A stretch of DNA of 64,000 bases from Rheinheimera salexigens (GCF_001752395.1 NZ_MKEK01000001.1:1611259-1675258); one strand, 5' to 3'; counted from the stretch's first letter, positions 40,232 to 50,017 are shown. Notes: generated by a model from the letters alone, not told the origin. Numbers and translations: made by a program.

Positions 40232-41689
40232 ATGCGGATTTATCTATTTATTAGTGTGTGTGTGTTTGCAATGTTCAGCTTAGGTGCTGCAGAAGTACGC
40301 TTAGATAAAGTTGATATTACCTTAGCTCATCCCGCTAATGGTAGCTTGCTGGCTATGCCAAAACGCCAACAACTATGGGTCTCGGGATTTAATCAGTATG
40401 AGCGCTGGTTAAGCCGGATCTCGTTAACCGATTTTACTGCTAACCAAGTTGCTATACCGGCTCAAGCGCAATTTTTTGCTAGCGCTACGTTAGCTAATCA
40501 GCGCCATGAACAATTAGTTTTCTTTACGACAGAAGGCGTAAGTTGGTTAAGTGAGACCGGCGAGGTTACACCTTTAGTTCGCAGCGACTCATTATACCGA
40601 GTTGTTGATAAATCCCGTTTACGAGACAATGATTTTGTTATTGCTTTAGGTTCAGGATTAAGTGATTTTTTAATCCCCGATTTTAATCATTTTCAGTTAT
40701 TTCGCCAACAACCGGATGGTCAATTTAACCATTATCCGCTTAGCGTGCCAGCCTTAGTAAAAAACTGGAGCAAAGATCTTAACTATCAACCGCGTCCTTA
40801 TTATGTAGTAGACGCTAATGCTAATGGCAAACTTGATATTGTAATGGTATTGCAAGGCCAGTTTTATGCTTTTTTACAACAACAAGATGGCAGTTTTTTA
40901 ACCAAGGCAGAAAAATTAGCGTGGCCCATAACGCTATCCACTGAGCAAGAGGCTGATCAACGTAACGATGCTGGTGCCACTTATGCCGGTAAGAATATCG
41001 ATAGTATCGCTAAGGTCACAGATATTGATGGCGATGGAATTGTAGATATTGTGATTGAACGCGAGCAGTTTATTGATGCTTTAGAGCGTAAAACCAGCTT
41101 TAGGGTGCACTATGGCCAAAAAACCACTAACGGTCTGGTTTTTCAGCCTGAACCTGATACCAGTATTAATACTGACTCTTCGCCAATAGACGTTAAAATT
41201 GCGGATATAAACGGTGATGGTCGGCAAGATTTTTATATTGCTAGCACCCATTTTGGTGTCGGCACTATTATTCGGGTGTTATTGCGTGGAAGTGCTAGTT
41301 TAAATGTCGATTTTTATTTGTTAAATGAAAATAGGCGTTACAACACTAAGGCTGATTTTCGCCAAGGGGCGACGATAGATGTCAGTATTAGTAATTTTCG
41401 CTTTGATATGCCATTACTGCAGTTAGCTGATTTAGACGCAGATGGTAAAAGCAGCCTGCTGCTAGGAGATGGCGCCAATAAATTGAAGTTTTACTTACCC
41501 GATAGTAAACGTTTATTTCAACGTAGTAGTATAGATATTAGTGTTGCCTTACCTCGTGATGCTAAGCAAGTCACCGTGCTTGATTTAAATAACGACAATA
41601 AACAAGATATTATTTTACCTTTCTCTAGTCAAGATACTGAGCAGCAGCGTAACCACTTAATATTATTATTAAGTAAGACTGAGCAGTAA
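40232..41689 (+). CDS. secreted VCBS/FG-GAP repeat protein
   Basis: Exported protein of 485 residues with a signal peptide ending near GAA. It holds at least five calcium-binding FG-GAP-like loops: DANANGKLDIVMV, DIDGDGIVDIVIE, DINGDGRQDFYIA, DLDADGKSSLLLG and DLNNDNKQDIILP, which point to a beta-propeller. The start could be 40232 or 40214 (MERLSRMR...); the shorter gives a normal signal peptide but neither has a strong ribosome binding site. Function unknown. It ends at a bidirectional hairpin. Confidence 0.8.
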   Translation: MRIYLFISVCVFAMFSLGAAEVRLDKVDITLAHPANGSLLAMPKRQQLWVSGFNQYERWLSRISLTDFTANQVAIPAQAQFFASATLANQRHEQLVFFTTEGVSWLSETGEVTPLVRSDSLYRVVDKSRLRDNDFVIALGSGLSDFLIPDFNHFQLFRQQPDGQFNHYPLSVPALVKNWSKDLNYQPRPYYVVDANANGKLDIVMVLQGQFYAFLQQQDGSFLTKAEKLAWPITLSTEQEADQRNDAGATYAGKNIDSIAKVTDIDGDGIVDIVIEREQFIDALERKTSFRVHYGQKTTNGLVFQPEPDTSINTDSSPIDVKIADINGDGRQDFYIASTHFGVGTIIRVLLRGSASLNVDFYLLNENRRYNTKADFRQGATIDVSISNFRFDMPLLQLADLDADGKSSLLLGDGANKLKFYLPDSKRLFQRSSIDISVALPRDAKQVTVLDLNNDNKQDIILPFSSQDTEQQRNHLILLLSKTEQ

Positions 41690-41716
41690 GTTATTCTGAG
41701 TAGTAAGCAAAGCTAA

Positions 41717-41748
41717 AAAAAAGCTAACCGATTAGGGTTAGCTTTTTT
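41717..41748. terminator. bidirectional terminator
   Basis: 13-bp stem (aaaaaagctaacc / ggttagctttttt) with a six-base loop between the convergent VCBS and amidohydrolase genes; A and T runs on both sides allow use in either direction. Confidence 0.9.
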
Positions 41749-41775
41749 GTTTAAAGCCTAGCTAAATAGTTTAGG

Positions 41776-44700
41776 CTAGTTAGGTGTTTCTTCAAAGGCG
41801 AAAGGTTGCCGTTTGTGATCACGCAAACCAATTTCATCTAGCGTATTGGCATCAAATAAACGGCCATTAACCATGGTATGAGTCACTTTATCGGTAACCC
41901 TAATATCTTTTAGTGGGTCACCATCAATCACAATAAGATCGGCCAACTTACCCGTTTCTAAACTGCCTAGTTGATGATCCATACCAAAAGTTTTAGCTGG
42001 GTTAATCGTCGCGGTTTTTAATGCTTCTAAGGGTGTCATGCCGCCTTGAGCAAACATCCATATTTCCCAATGCGCCCCTAAACCATCGCGTTGACCATGG
42101 GCGCCAATATTGGCGACTATGCCCAAGTCAGATAATTCTTTTGCCGTTTTAGCAATAGAAAAATGGTTGTAATGGTGCTCTGGTGCTTTAGGGCGACGCA
42201 TACTACGGGCGGCTAGCGGATCTTTTGGTACTAAGTTTTGTAACTTAGGGTGGGCCCAGACATCGGTTTTATCGTACCAGTAATTTTCACCCCAAATGCC
42301 GCCATAGGCCACCACTAATGTTGGTGTATAGGCCGTCTCACTGGCTTGCCATAGCTGTTTGATATCGTCGTATATCACTGCCGCTGGTAATGAGTGTTCA
42401 ATGGTGGTGTGGCCATCGACTATCATGCTTAAGTTATGCTGCATTAACGAGCCGCCTTCAGGCACTACCATCATGTCTAATTCACGGGCTGCCTGAATAA
42501 CTTGTTGGCGCTGATTTCGTCTTGGTTGGTTATAGCTTTTAACACTAAAAGCACCGGCTTTTTTTAGCCGTTCTAAATGAAATTTAGCATCCTCTAGGCT
42601 ATCAATATGCGAAGTGTAACCTGCGCCTTCAGCACCATATAAAATAGTTCCGGTTGAGAAAATACGCGGCCCGGCAATAATACCGGCTTTTTGCATTTCA
42701 CTGGCGGTAAATATTTCTCGAGTATCGTTAGAAGGGTCATGGATAGCGGTAACACCAAAGGCTAACGAGGCATAGTTTCGCCAATTTTGTTGCGGAATTA
42801 ATTGATTACTGCCTTGGGCACCATGGGCGTGGGCATCAAATAAGCCAGGCATAATGGTTTTGCCACTAATATCAATCACCTTAGCCTTTACCGGAACCGC
42901 AATATCTTGCCGAGTACCCACGGCTATAATTTTGTTATTTTCCACAACGACTACGCCGTCTTGGATCACTTGATCATTGTGCATAGTAATGATTTGGCCA
43001 CCAACAAAAGCAACAGTGCCTTTAGGTATGTCTGCGGCTATTTTAACACTAAGATTGGTGCCGTTTTCTACGGCAAAGTCAGTTGATTTAGTATCATCAA
43101 AAATGCCATTAATACTGGCGTGATACAGTTCTGGGCCTAAACTCCAATATAAATTACGGCTATCACTGCTCCAGCTTAGGTATTCACCCGCGCGAACTGA
43201 TAGTTGCTTCACTGGGAATTGTTTATCTGTGCCACTAATATCAATGGCAGTTCCACGCTCAGTGAAAGGGGTAATAAACACTTTAAAGCGATCAGCAAAA
43301 GCTAAGAATTTACCATCTGGGGACAATTTAAACTCAGTACCAAACTTAGCCGTGTACAGGGTTTGTTGGCTATGCTTAGTTAAATCAATACGAATTAAGC
43401 TAGGCGCAGTGCCAGAATCCATGGCGTATACGTTAGCATTATCGTTAGTAAACATGGGCGCATAGCCATTTTTACTAATTAACGTGGCAACACCGCCATT
43501 ATGGCTGACTTGATATAAGCCAGTGTTTAGTGACCATTCTTTGGCTAATAAACTGCCTCCTGCGACTTTACGATAAACGACGGTTTTACCATCTGGGCTA
43601 AATACCGGCTCGACATATTTACCAGGCTGTTCAGTTAACTTTGTGACTCGGCCATTGCGCAAGTTTATTATTTTTACTGTGCCTTGCTGCTGGTCATTCC
43701 AAGTGACATAAACTAGTTGTTTACCGTCACGAGAAAACTGCGGATAAAATTCAAATTCTTCTACTTGCTTGGTTAAACGACGCGGTTTAGGATCTTTTAC
43801 ATCGGTGATATATAAGTAACCCATGGCTGAAAATACCGCTTGTTTGCCATTTGGCGATACTTGTACAAAACGCAGCATCTTACTTTCAACAATATCTTGA
43901 TCCAGATCTTGTTTAACTCTGACCGCGGTTTGAATTTGTTTATCACTATTCACTGAAAAAGGAATGTTAGTTATTTTTTTGCTGGCGACTTCTAGTTTGT
44001 GAATTTCACCACCGGCCCAAAATACGATAGCCTTATTATCAGGTGTCCAACTTAGGGTAGGGTATACACCGTGGATAGCCCAAGTTTCTTGCATATCGCG
44101 ATCTAAAGCATCATATAGCTTTTTATGTTCGCCACTTTCTAAGTCATATAAAAATAAGCTGGTTTGAAAATCGACACGGCGAATATAAGCTAAATATTTA
44201 CCGTCTGGTGATGGCGTTGGTCTAATCGCGCCACCAGGACCTTTTAATACAGTCTCGAATTTACCCGTGCTGCGCTCAAAACGTTTAATGGCATATATAC
44301 CTGCGCCGGAATCTTTACTGTAATGAAAGGTTTTACCAGGGGTATCGTCTTGAGAAAAATAAATATAATCACCATCTGGCGAAAATGCGGGCTCGCCTAA
44401 ATCTTTTTGATCATTACTACGAGTGGTTAACTTTAAACCTTCGCCACCAGCCTTATGGTATTGCCATACTTCACCAGCGCCTAAAGAGCGACTGGCGGTA
44501 AAATGCTTACGAGCAACGATAAAGTCACCATCTGGGCTCCAGGCGGGGCTATTAAGTAAGCGAAATGTTTCATTGGTTACGGCACGAGGTTCGCTACCAT
44601 CGACATTCATAATCCAGATATTATCACCACCGCCTTGATCGCTAGTATAAGCAATGGACTTACCATCAGGGCTGAAGGTGGGCTGCATTTGCCAACCGAT

Positions 44701-44952
44701 ATCTTGAGTTAACGCTGTCGCCTTACCACCCCTAATAGGCATAGTGTAAATATCGCCCAGTAAATCAAAGACAATTGTTTTGCCGTCTGGGCTGACATCA
44801 ATATTCATCCAGCTGCCTTGCGAGACATTAATATTAACGGTTTTAAACTCACCTTGCGGGGCATTTACATCCCATTTAACGCTTTGTGGCTCTGCTTGCA
44901 GCATACAGCTGCTCAGGGCTAGCGCTATAAGAGAGGGTTTAAGTAGCTTCAT
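41776..44952 (-). CDS. TolB-like PD40 propeller fused to amidohydrolase
   Basis: Exported protein of 1,058 residues. The first two thirds hold many PD40/WD40-like blades (SPDGKTIVFD, SPDGKSIAYTSDQGG, SPDGKYLAYIRR and so on). From about 690 an amidohydrolase domain begins with a metal-site GLFDAHAHG, TTIEHSLP and NIGAHGQRDGLGAH, ending in HDQLGSLETGK-like strand text. The N-terminus (LALSSCMLQAEP) could be a lipobox or a normal signal. ATG 44952 has AGGA upstream; the frame to 45015 is not needed. It may hydrolyse a peptide or cyclic amide in the periplasm; the substrate is unknown. Confidence 0.88.
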   Translation of the reverse strand: MKLLKPSLIALALSSCMLQAEPQSVKWDVNAPQGEFKTVNINVSQGSWMNIDVSPDGKTIVFDLLGDIYTMPIRGGKATALTQDIGWQMQPTFSPDGKSIAYTSDQGGGDNIWIMNVDGSEPRAVTNETFRLLNSPAWSPDGDFIVARKHFTASRSLGAGEVWQYHKAGGEGLKLTTRSNDQKDLGEPAFSPDGDYIYFSQDDTPGKTFHYSKDSGAGIYAIKRFERSTGKFETVLKGPGGAIRPTPSPDGKYLAYIRRVDFQTSLFLYDLESGEHKKLYDALDRDMQETWAIHGVYPTLSWTPDNKAIVFWAGGEIHKLEVASKKITNIPFSVNSDKQIQTAVRVKQDLDQDIVESKMLRFVQVSPNGKQAVFSAMGYLYITDVKDPKPRRLTKQVEEFEFYPQFSRDGKQLVYVTWNDQQQGTVKIINLRNGRVTKLTEQPGKYVEPVFSPDGKTVVYRKVAGGSLLAKEWSLNTGLYQVSHNGGVATLISKNGYAPMFTNDNANVYAMDSGTAPSLIRIDLTKHSQQTLYTAKFGTEFKLSPDGKFLAFADRFKVFITPFTERGTAIDISGTDKQFPVKQLSVRAGEYLSWSSDSRNLYWSLGPELYHASINGIFDDTKSTDFAVENGTNLSVKIAADIPKGTVAFVGGQIITMHNDQVIQDGVVVVENNKIIAVGTRQDIAVPVKAKVIDISGKTIMPGLFDAHAHGAQGSNQLIPQQNWRNYASLAFGVTAIHDPSNDTREIFTASEMQKAGIIAGPRIFSTGTILYGAEGAGYTSHIDSLEDAKFHLERLKKAGAFSVKSYNQPRRNQRQQVIQAARELDMMVVPEGGSLMQHNLSMIVDGHTTIEHSLPAAVIYDDIKQLWQASETAYTPTLVVAYGGIWGENYWYDKTDVWAHPKLQNLVPKDPLAARSMRRPKAPEHHYNHFSIAKTAKELSDLGIVANIGAHGQRDGLGAHWEIWMFAQGGMTPLEALKTATINPAKTFGMDHQLGSLETGKLADLIVIDGDPLKDIRVTDKVTHTMVNGRLFDANTLDEIGLRDHKRQPFAFEETPN

Positions 44953-45215
44953 GGTAGCGTTCCTATAATTTCTTAGCATCGTTAGTAGGTTTACCTCATA
45001 GAGTGGCATAAACATAGCATTGAGTTAAGGCGAAAAGTAAGCTATTGCGTTAGAATTGCACGAAATGGGGATAAGTCTGGGTTTTTATTATAAAGCCTTA
45101 AAATTTAGCTGAATGCTTTAAGCCGACATCAGGTTTTAAGTATGGCTGGATTACAGACAATATAAAAATCACACCACAATTACCAAAAACTAAAAGTCGG
45201 GTAAAGGAAAAAAAG

Positions 45216-45749
45216 ATGTTGGATTGGTCGGTTTTATTGAGTATTGCCCCCTATAATTGGAGTGATATTGGTATCGCTTTATTATGCGGTAGCATCATCG
45301 GTATTGAGCGCCAATTAAGAGGTAAACCGGCGGGCATTAGAACCTCGATTTTGATTATAGTGGGTACTTATCTATTTATCGCAACGTCGATGTCTATCAA
45401 TAGCGATATGACAGATCCATCACGTATTATCGGTCAAGTTATTACCGGTGTCGGATTTTTAGGTGCAGGTGTCATGTTAACGCGCGATGGCGTAGTGGTT
45501 GGCGTTACTTCTGCGGCAACAATATGGGTATTAGCGGCAATAGGGGTGTCTATAGGCATTGGTCATGGTGTAGTTGCCATTAAGTTATCATTATTTGTGA
45601 TTGCTGTTTTGACCGGTATAGATTTTCTTGAAGACTCTTCGTCAGCAATGCGCCGTGGAGTACACCAAACTTACCAAGATTGGTTTGGGCGGAAAAAAGG
45701 CCGGTTATTTCGCCGCCGAAAACTTAATAAAACGCCAAAATCTGATTGA
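45216..45749 (+). CDS. MgtC/SapB family membrane protein
   Basis: Inner-membrane protein of 177 residues with about four to five membrane helices. It shows the family motif GIERQLRGKPAGIRTSILI and GVGFLGAGVMLTRDG, then a strongly basic tail (RKKGRLFRRRKL). MgtC relatives affect F-ATPase, phosphate uptake or magnesium adaptation. I saw no magnesium riboswitch upstream. It lies 108 bases before the antiporter gene. Confidence 0.92.
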   Translation: MLDWSVLLSIAPYNWSDIGIALLCGSIIGIERQLRGKPAGIRTSILIIVGTYLFIATSMSINSDMTDPSRIIGQVITGVGFLGAGVMLTRDGVVVGVTSAATIWVLAAIGVSIGIGHGVVAIKLSLFVIAVLTGIDFLEDSSSAMRRGVHQTYQDWFGRKKGRLFRRRKLNKTPKSD

Positions 45750-45857
45750 TATATGTACAGAGTAAGGCTTGTTAATAGTCATAAATAAACAAGCAAATAA
45801 AAATAACAAAATATGCACAATGATTGTGCTGACATAAAGAAAAATTGGACGTTATAG

Positions 45858-47417
45858 ATGTTAGAAGCAGTTTGGATAGGGTTTGCATTCTCGTTAGGAT
45901 TAATAGTCAGAAGCATAGGCTTGCCGCCTTTAATTGGTTACTTGCTCGCGGGCTTTATGATTTCGGCAACCGCTTCTGATTTAAGTATGCCAGCAGAAGG
46001 TACGGAAATTATTCATCATGTTGCCCATCTAGGCGTGTTATTACTGTTATTTACCGTTGGTTTAAAACTCAATGTTCGCAGTTTGGGTAAGCCCGAAATT
46101 TTAGGCTCCAGCCTTTTACACTTTAGTGTCTCTATTATTTTAACTTTTCCTGCTGCTTTTTTCATTTTCAATGTCAGTTGGTATCAAGCCCTAATGTTAG
46201 CAGTGGCATTGGCGTTTTCTAGTACGGTATTAGCCGCTAAAGTATTAGAAAGTAAACGAGAGTTACGGGCCTTTCATGGTCGAGTGGCTATTGGCATTTT
46301 GATTATGCAAGATTTACTAGCGTTATTAGTGATGAGCCTAGCTAATGGCACAGCGCCATCACCTTGGGCGTTGTTAGTCTTTACCTTACCCTTATTTAGA
46401 CCATTATTATTTAGACTATTTGATGCCAGTGGTCATGAAGATTTATTAATTTTATTCGGTTTACTTTTAGCCTTAGTCATTGGTGGTTCGGGTTTTGAAG
46501 CGGTAGGATTAAGCTCTGAATTAGGCGCACTGGTATTTGGGGCCATGTTGGCAAAGCATCCTAGAGCGGAGGAGTTATCTAAATCGCTTTGGAGTATAAA
46601 AGAGGTGTTTTTAGTCGGCTTCTTTTTACAAATAGGTATAGATGGTTTACCCGATAGCAATGCCTGGTTATTTGCCGGCGTAATGACATTGTTATTACCG
46701 CTAAAAGCCTTATTGTTTTTCTTATTATTAATACTGTTTAAATTACGCTCTCGTAGCGCATTTTTAACCAGTTTAAGCTTAACCAATTACAGCGAATTTG
46801 GTTTAATTGTAGCCAGTGTGGTGTTACCAGAGTGGCTGATCCCATTAGCCTTAACGGTAGCAATATCTTTTGTTATCTCTGCGCCGTTAAATCGCTTTGC
46901 TCACCCTATCTACGATAGAATTTGTAATAGACTGATGAAATTTGAGCGTAATATTCATCACCCCGATGAACAACCTGTCTCATTAGGTGCCGCTCAAGTA
47001 TTAATTATGGGCATGGGCCGCACCGGAACTGCGGCATATAATTATCTGCAAAGCGATATTTCCTTAATTGCCATGGACTCAGATCCCGCGAAAGTGGCCA
47101 AGTTACAGCAGCAAGGCTTTAATGTGTTTTATGCTGATGCAGAAGATCAGGTGTTTTGGCAGGGACTTAATTTTGGTTCGGTGCAAGCGGTTATTTTAAG
47201 CATGAATGATGTTGAAGCTAAAGTGATAGCCGCCAGAAAGTTGAGGCAAATTGGTTTTAGCGGTGAAGTAGTTTCGCACAGTATGCATAATGACGAAGCC
47301 AATGAAATTATTGCTGCGGGAGCAAATGAAACTTATTTAACCATGTCTGAGGCCGGTGTGGGTATTGCAGAGCATGTTAAACAACGTTGTTTTACTAAAG
47401 ATGTTGATGCAGCTTAA
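45858..47417 (+). CDS. CPA2-type cation:proton antiporter with TrkA-N domain
   Basis: Membrane transporter of 519 residues, like KefB/YbaL. About 12 helices fill residues 1-360, including IGYLLAGFMI, the LLLLFTVGLKLN stretch and ALAFSSTVLAAKVLE. A cytosolic RCK/TrkA-N domain follows with the nucleotide-binding MGMGRTGTAAYNYL near 390. It probably exchanges K+ or Na+ for H+ under nucleotide control. The usual second RCK (TrkA-C) part is absent. Confidence 0.9.
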   Translation: MLEAVWIGFAFSLGLIVRSIGLPPLIGYLLAGFMISATASDLSMPAEGTEIIHHVAHLGVLLLLFTVGLKLNVRSLGKPEILGSSLLHFSVSIILTFPAAFFIFNVSWYQALMLAVALAFSSTVLAAKVLESKRELRAFHGRVAIGILIMQDLLALLVMSLANGTAPSPWALLVFTLPLFRPLLFRLFDASGHEDLLILFGLLLALVIGGSGFEAVGLSSELGALVFGAMLAKHPRAEELSKSLWSIKEVFLVGFFLQIGIDGLPDSNAWLFAGVMTLLLPLKALLFFLLLILFKLRSRSAFLTSLSLTNYSEFGLIVASVVLPEWLIPLALTVAISFVISAPLNRFAHPIYDRICNRLMKFERNIHHPDEQPVSLGAAQVLIMGMGRTGTAAYNYLQSDISLIAMDSDPAKVAKLQQQGFNVFYADAEDQVFWQGLNFGSVQAVILSMNDVEAKVIAARKLRQIGFSGEVVSHSMHNDEANEIIAAGANETYLTMSEAGVGIAEHVKQRCFTKDVDAA

Positions 47418-47444
47418 ATACTAGCCTTGAACATTTTATAAAAT

Positions 47445-47472
47445 AAAAAAGACGCCATTAGGCGTCTTTTTT
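47445..47472. terminator. bidirectional terminator between antiporter and DUF3718 genes
   Basis: 12-bp stem (aaaaaagacgcc / ggcgtctttttt) with a four-base loop, ending both convergent transcripts. Confidence 0.92.
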
Positions 47473-47488
47473 GAATTAAACAACGAGC

Positions 47489-47860
47489 TTAGCTTGCGCT
47501 ACGTTCTTTAATTGCACCAATAATTGGCGAAGCAGCAAAACCATTGCTTTGTGCCCATTCAACATCACCCGCAGCAGCAACTTGGCTACCAGGTAACTGA
47601 CTAATAATAAAGCCTGCAGCATCTACAGCATTATTTTTAATCGCATGGCGAACTAATGGTAAACCGTCACAAACAATACCTTCATACACATTACGTAAAC
47701 GTAAGCGATTGTCTGATAATGTTTTTCTTAAACTATTTTTATTATCAGCTGCAACATAAGAGCAAATAGATAGAGCTAATTGGTCATCAGCTAATACAGG
47801 AGTACTTACGAATGAGCTAGCAACGAAAGCAGCAGCAAGCGCAGCAAATTTAATGTTCAT
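47489..47860 (-). CDS. DUF3718 family secreted protein under c-di-GMP riboswitch
   Basis: Exported protein of 123 residues with a signal peptide cut after VLA (about residue 24). The mature part fits DUF3718: ICSYVAADNKNSLRKTLSDN, RLRNVYEGIVCDGLPLVRHA, with two Cys that can pair. Function unknown. GGAGCC sits before the ATG. A c-di-GMP-I riboswitch aptamer ends about 97 bases upstream on the same strand, so expression should respond to c-di-GMP, linking the protein to surface or biofilm life. The transcript ends at the hairpin shared with the antiporter. Confidence 0.82.
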   Translation of the reverse strand: MNIKFAALAAAFVASSFVSTPVLADDQLALSICSYVAADNKNSLRKTLSDNRLRLRNVYEGIVCDGLPLVRHAIKNNAVDAAGFIISQLPGSQVAAAGDVEWAQSNGFAASPIIGAIKERSAS

Positions 47861-47955
47861 AATCAGGCTCCAAAAGAGTTATCAATGTAAGAAATCATAT
47901 GAAAGGACAGCTTTAACGCCGTTTAACTCTGGAACAAACAGATTAAACATCGCTT

Positions 47956-48047
47956 TGGCGACGGTAGCCCAGCTATCTTAGCATTGTAATAATGCCTTAG
48001 ATCTGAGGCTTTGCGTGTACACCTTTTCAGATGACTTGCCTTTCTTG
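47956..48047 (-). promoter_or_regulatory. c-di-GMP-I (GEMM) riboswitch aptamer
   Basis: Read on the minus strand, the leader shows the GEMM-I core in order: AAAGGCAA (48043-48036); a hairpin GTCATCT-GAAA-AGGTGTAC (48035-48017) with the conserved GAAA tetraloop and one bulge; the invariant ACGCAAAGCC (48016-48007) then TC; a CTAA receptor segment; a second hairpin GGCATT/AATGCT; AAGATAGCTGG; and GCTACCGTCGCC (47968-47957). This matches the Vibrio Vc2-type aptamer in sequence and fold. The gene it serves is the DUF3718 gene downstream. The expression platform is unclear: a following hairpin (near 47947-47920) lacks a T run. Confidence 0.92.
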
Positions 48048-48103
48048 GACGCGCATTCTAATCACTGCTGATTTTATAAGCAAGTACAATCGTAAACTTG
48101 TAG

Positions 48104-49585
48104 TTATTTGTTAATTATAGCTGTAACGCCATCTTGCCAACGTTGATAGAGGCTATCAGCTTGTAGCGGGGGAATTTTAGGATTGTACTGTTGATTAGCT
48201 TGCCAAACTTGCTGTATATCACTTAGGTCAGTGAAATAGCCTAATTGTAACCCTGCTAAAAATGCTGCACCTAATACACTGGTCTCAGCCGTGTGACAGC
48301 GTTGCAAGGGTTGTTGAGTAATATCGGCTAAAGCCTGTAAAAACCAGCTGTTTTCCGTCATCCCGCCATCCACTCTGAGTATATCCAGGGCAATTCCATC
48401 TGCTGCCATTGCCTGTAATAAATCGCGACTTTGATAACAGACACTTAATAAAGCGGCGGCGGCTAGCTCTGCTTTACCGGTATTGCGGGTCATACCAAAT
48501 ATTGCGGCTTGCGCATTGGGTTGCCAATAAGGTGCGCCAAGGCCGGTAAAAGCGGGAATTAATAATTCAGATTGTTGATAAGGCACTTGTTGCGCTAATG
48601 CTTCGGTGTCTGCAGCCTGCTGGATAATACCCAGTTTATCCCGCAGCCATTGCACAATAGCGCCGGCCATAAAAATACTACCCTCAAGGGCATAGGTTGG
48701 TTTAGCGTTAAGTCGCCAAGCAAGGGTGCTGATTAGTTGCTGCTGGCTAATGAATACCTTAGAGCCGGTATTAAGCATACTAAAACAACCCGTGCCATAA
48801 GTACTTTTAGCCATGCCAGGGGTAATACAAGCTTGACCTAATAATGCCGCTTGTTGATCGCCAATCATGGCGAATATGGGGATAGCACTACCAAATAAGT
48901 TAGTATCGGTATAACCAAATTCAGCTGCGTTATCTTTTATTTCGCCAAGTAATGAATCCGGAATATCAAATAAGCTTAGTAGCTTAGGATCCCACTCTTG
49001 GGTATGTAAGTTAAATAATAAGGTTCGACTGGCATTCGTGGCATCCGTAGCATGCACTTTACCGGCGGTTAAGCGCCATAAAAGATAGCTATCAACAGTG
49101 CCAAAGCAAAGTTCGGCATTATCGGCAGCCACTCGCGCATCCGGTATATTATCCAGTAACCAGGCTAATTTAGTGGCGGAAAAATACGGGTCAAGTCGTA
49201 AGCCGGTACGTTGCTGAATATCAGTTAAATGACCTTGCTGCTCTAACTGCAGGCAAGTTTGTGCAGTACGTCTATCTTGCCAGACAATGGCATTATATAA
49301 GGTTTTTCCTGTGCATTTATGCCACAGCAAGCTTGTTTCGCGCTGATTAGTTATAGCAATAGCGGCAATATCAGTCGCGTTAAGTTGGGCTTGTTTCAGT
49401 GCAGTGACCATACAATTATAAACACTTTGCCATAATTGCTCGGGGTTTTGCTCGACCCAACCGGGCTGTGGATAAATTAACTCGACTTCTTGTTGAGCTA
49501 TTGTGATAGCCTTAAGTTGTCTATTATAGATAATAACGCGACTTGACGTCGTGCCTTGATCAATTGCAAGAATATATTCAGACAT
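48104..49585 (-). CDS. glpK: glycerol kinase
   Basis: FGGY-family kinase of 493 residues that phosphorylates glycerol to sn-glycerol-3-phosphate. It begins YILAIDQGTTSSRVIIY, with AITNQRETSLLW, DATNASRTLLFNL, STYGTGCFSMLNTG and the C-terminal LRVDGGMTENSWFLQ. No glpF or glpD lies next to it, so it seems to be a single-gene unit. Confidence 0.96.
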   Translation of the reverse strand: MSEYILAIDQGTTSSRVIIYNRQLKAITIAQQEVELIYPQPGWVEQNPEQLWQSVYNCMVTALKQAQLNATDIAAIAITNQRETSLLWHKCTGKTLYNAIVWQDRRTAQTCLQLEQQGHLTDIQQRTGLRLDPYFSATKLAWLLDNIPDARVAADNAELCFGTVDSYLLWRLTAGKVHATDATNASRTLLFNLHTQEWDPKLLSLFDIPDSLLGEIKDNAAEFGYTDTNLFGSAIPIFAMIGDQQAALLGQACITPGMAKSTYGTGCFSMLNTGSKVFISQQQLISTLAWRLNAKPTYALEGSIFMAGAIVQWLRDKLGIIQQAADTEALAQQVPYQQSELLIPAFTGLGAPYWQPNAQAAIFGMTRNTGKAELAAAALLSVCYQSRDLLQAMAADGIALDILRVDGGMTENSWFLQALADITQQPLQRCHTAETSVLGAAFLAGLQLGYFTDLSDIQQVWQANQQYNPKIPPLQADSLYQRWQDGVTAIINK

Positions 49586-49690
49586 ATCGTATAATGTAAT
49601 AAATGCTTATCAGGTTAATAATTAATATTCAGACTAGCAGTAATCAGGCACAGTGCCTATATCAAATTCTTTATAGTATAAGAGGCGTTT

Positions 49691-50017
49691 ATGATCGTAA
49701 CTTTTAAATCTAAAGCGGGTAGTGATACTGCCTACTTTAAAAATATCGCACTTAAATTGTTAATGATGATGGGTAGAGATGACAAGGTCCCGTCAGCTTT
49801 TTATGCTGAAGACGTGCCTGCGGCATTACAGTCATTACAGCAAGCATTAGCCAAGCTTAAACAAGAGCAACAACAAGAACAGCCGCAAGAAGATGAAGCT
49901 GATATTAACCAACAGCAAGTGAAAAGCGAGCATGTGTCAATTGAGACTCGCGCTCAACCCTTAATTACCTTGCTAACAAAAGCAGTAAAGAAGCAAGAAT
50001 CAGTTTTTTGGGAATAA
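49691..50017 (+). CDS. DUF1840 family protein
   Basis: Small cytosolic protein of 108 residues matching DUF1840: MIVTFKSKAGSDTAYFKNIA at the start, LMMMGRDDKVPSAFYAEDVP, and a C-terminal region about limits of loaded residues (RAQPLITLLTKA). The middle holds a Gln/Glu-rich stretch (KLKQEQQQEQPQEDE). Function unknown. Stands alone. Confidence 0.85.
   Translation: MIVTFKSKAGSDTAYFKNIALKLLMMMGRDDKVPSAFYAEDVPAALQSLQQALAKLKQEQQQEQPQEDEADINQQQVKSEHVSIETRAQPLITLLTKAVKKQESVFWE

Noticed and set aside
45016..45215. Magnesium riboswitch upstream of the MgtC/SapB gene
   Set aside because: No M-box core sequence could be found in this gap.
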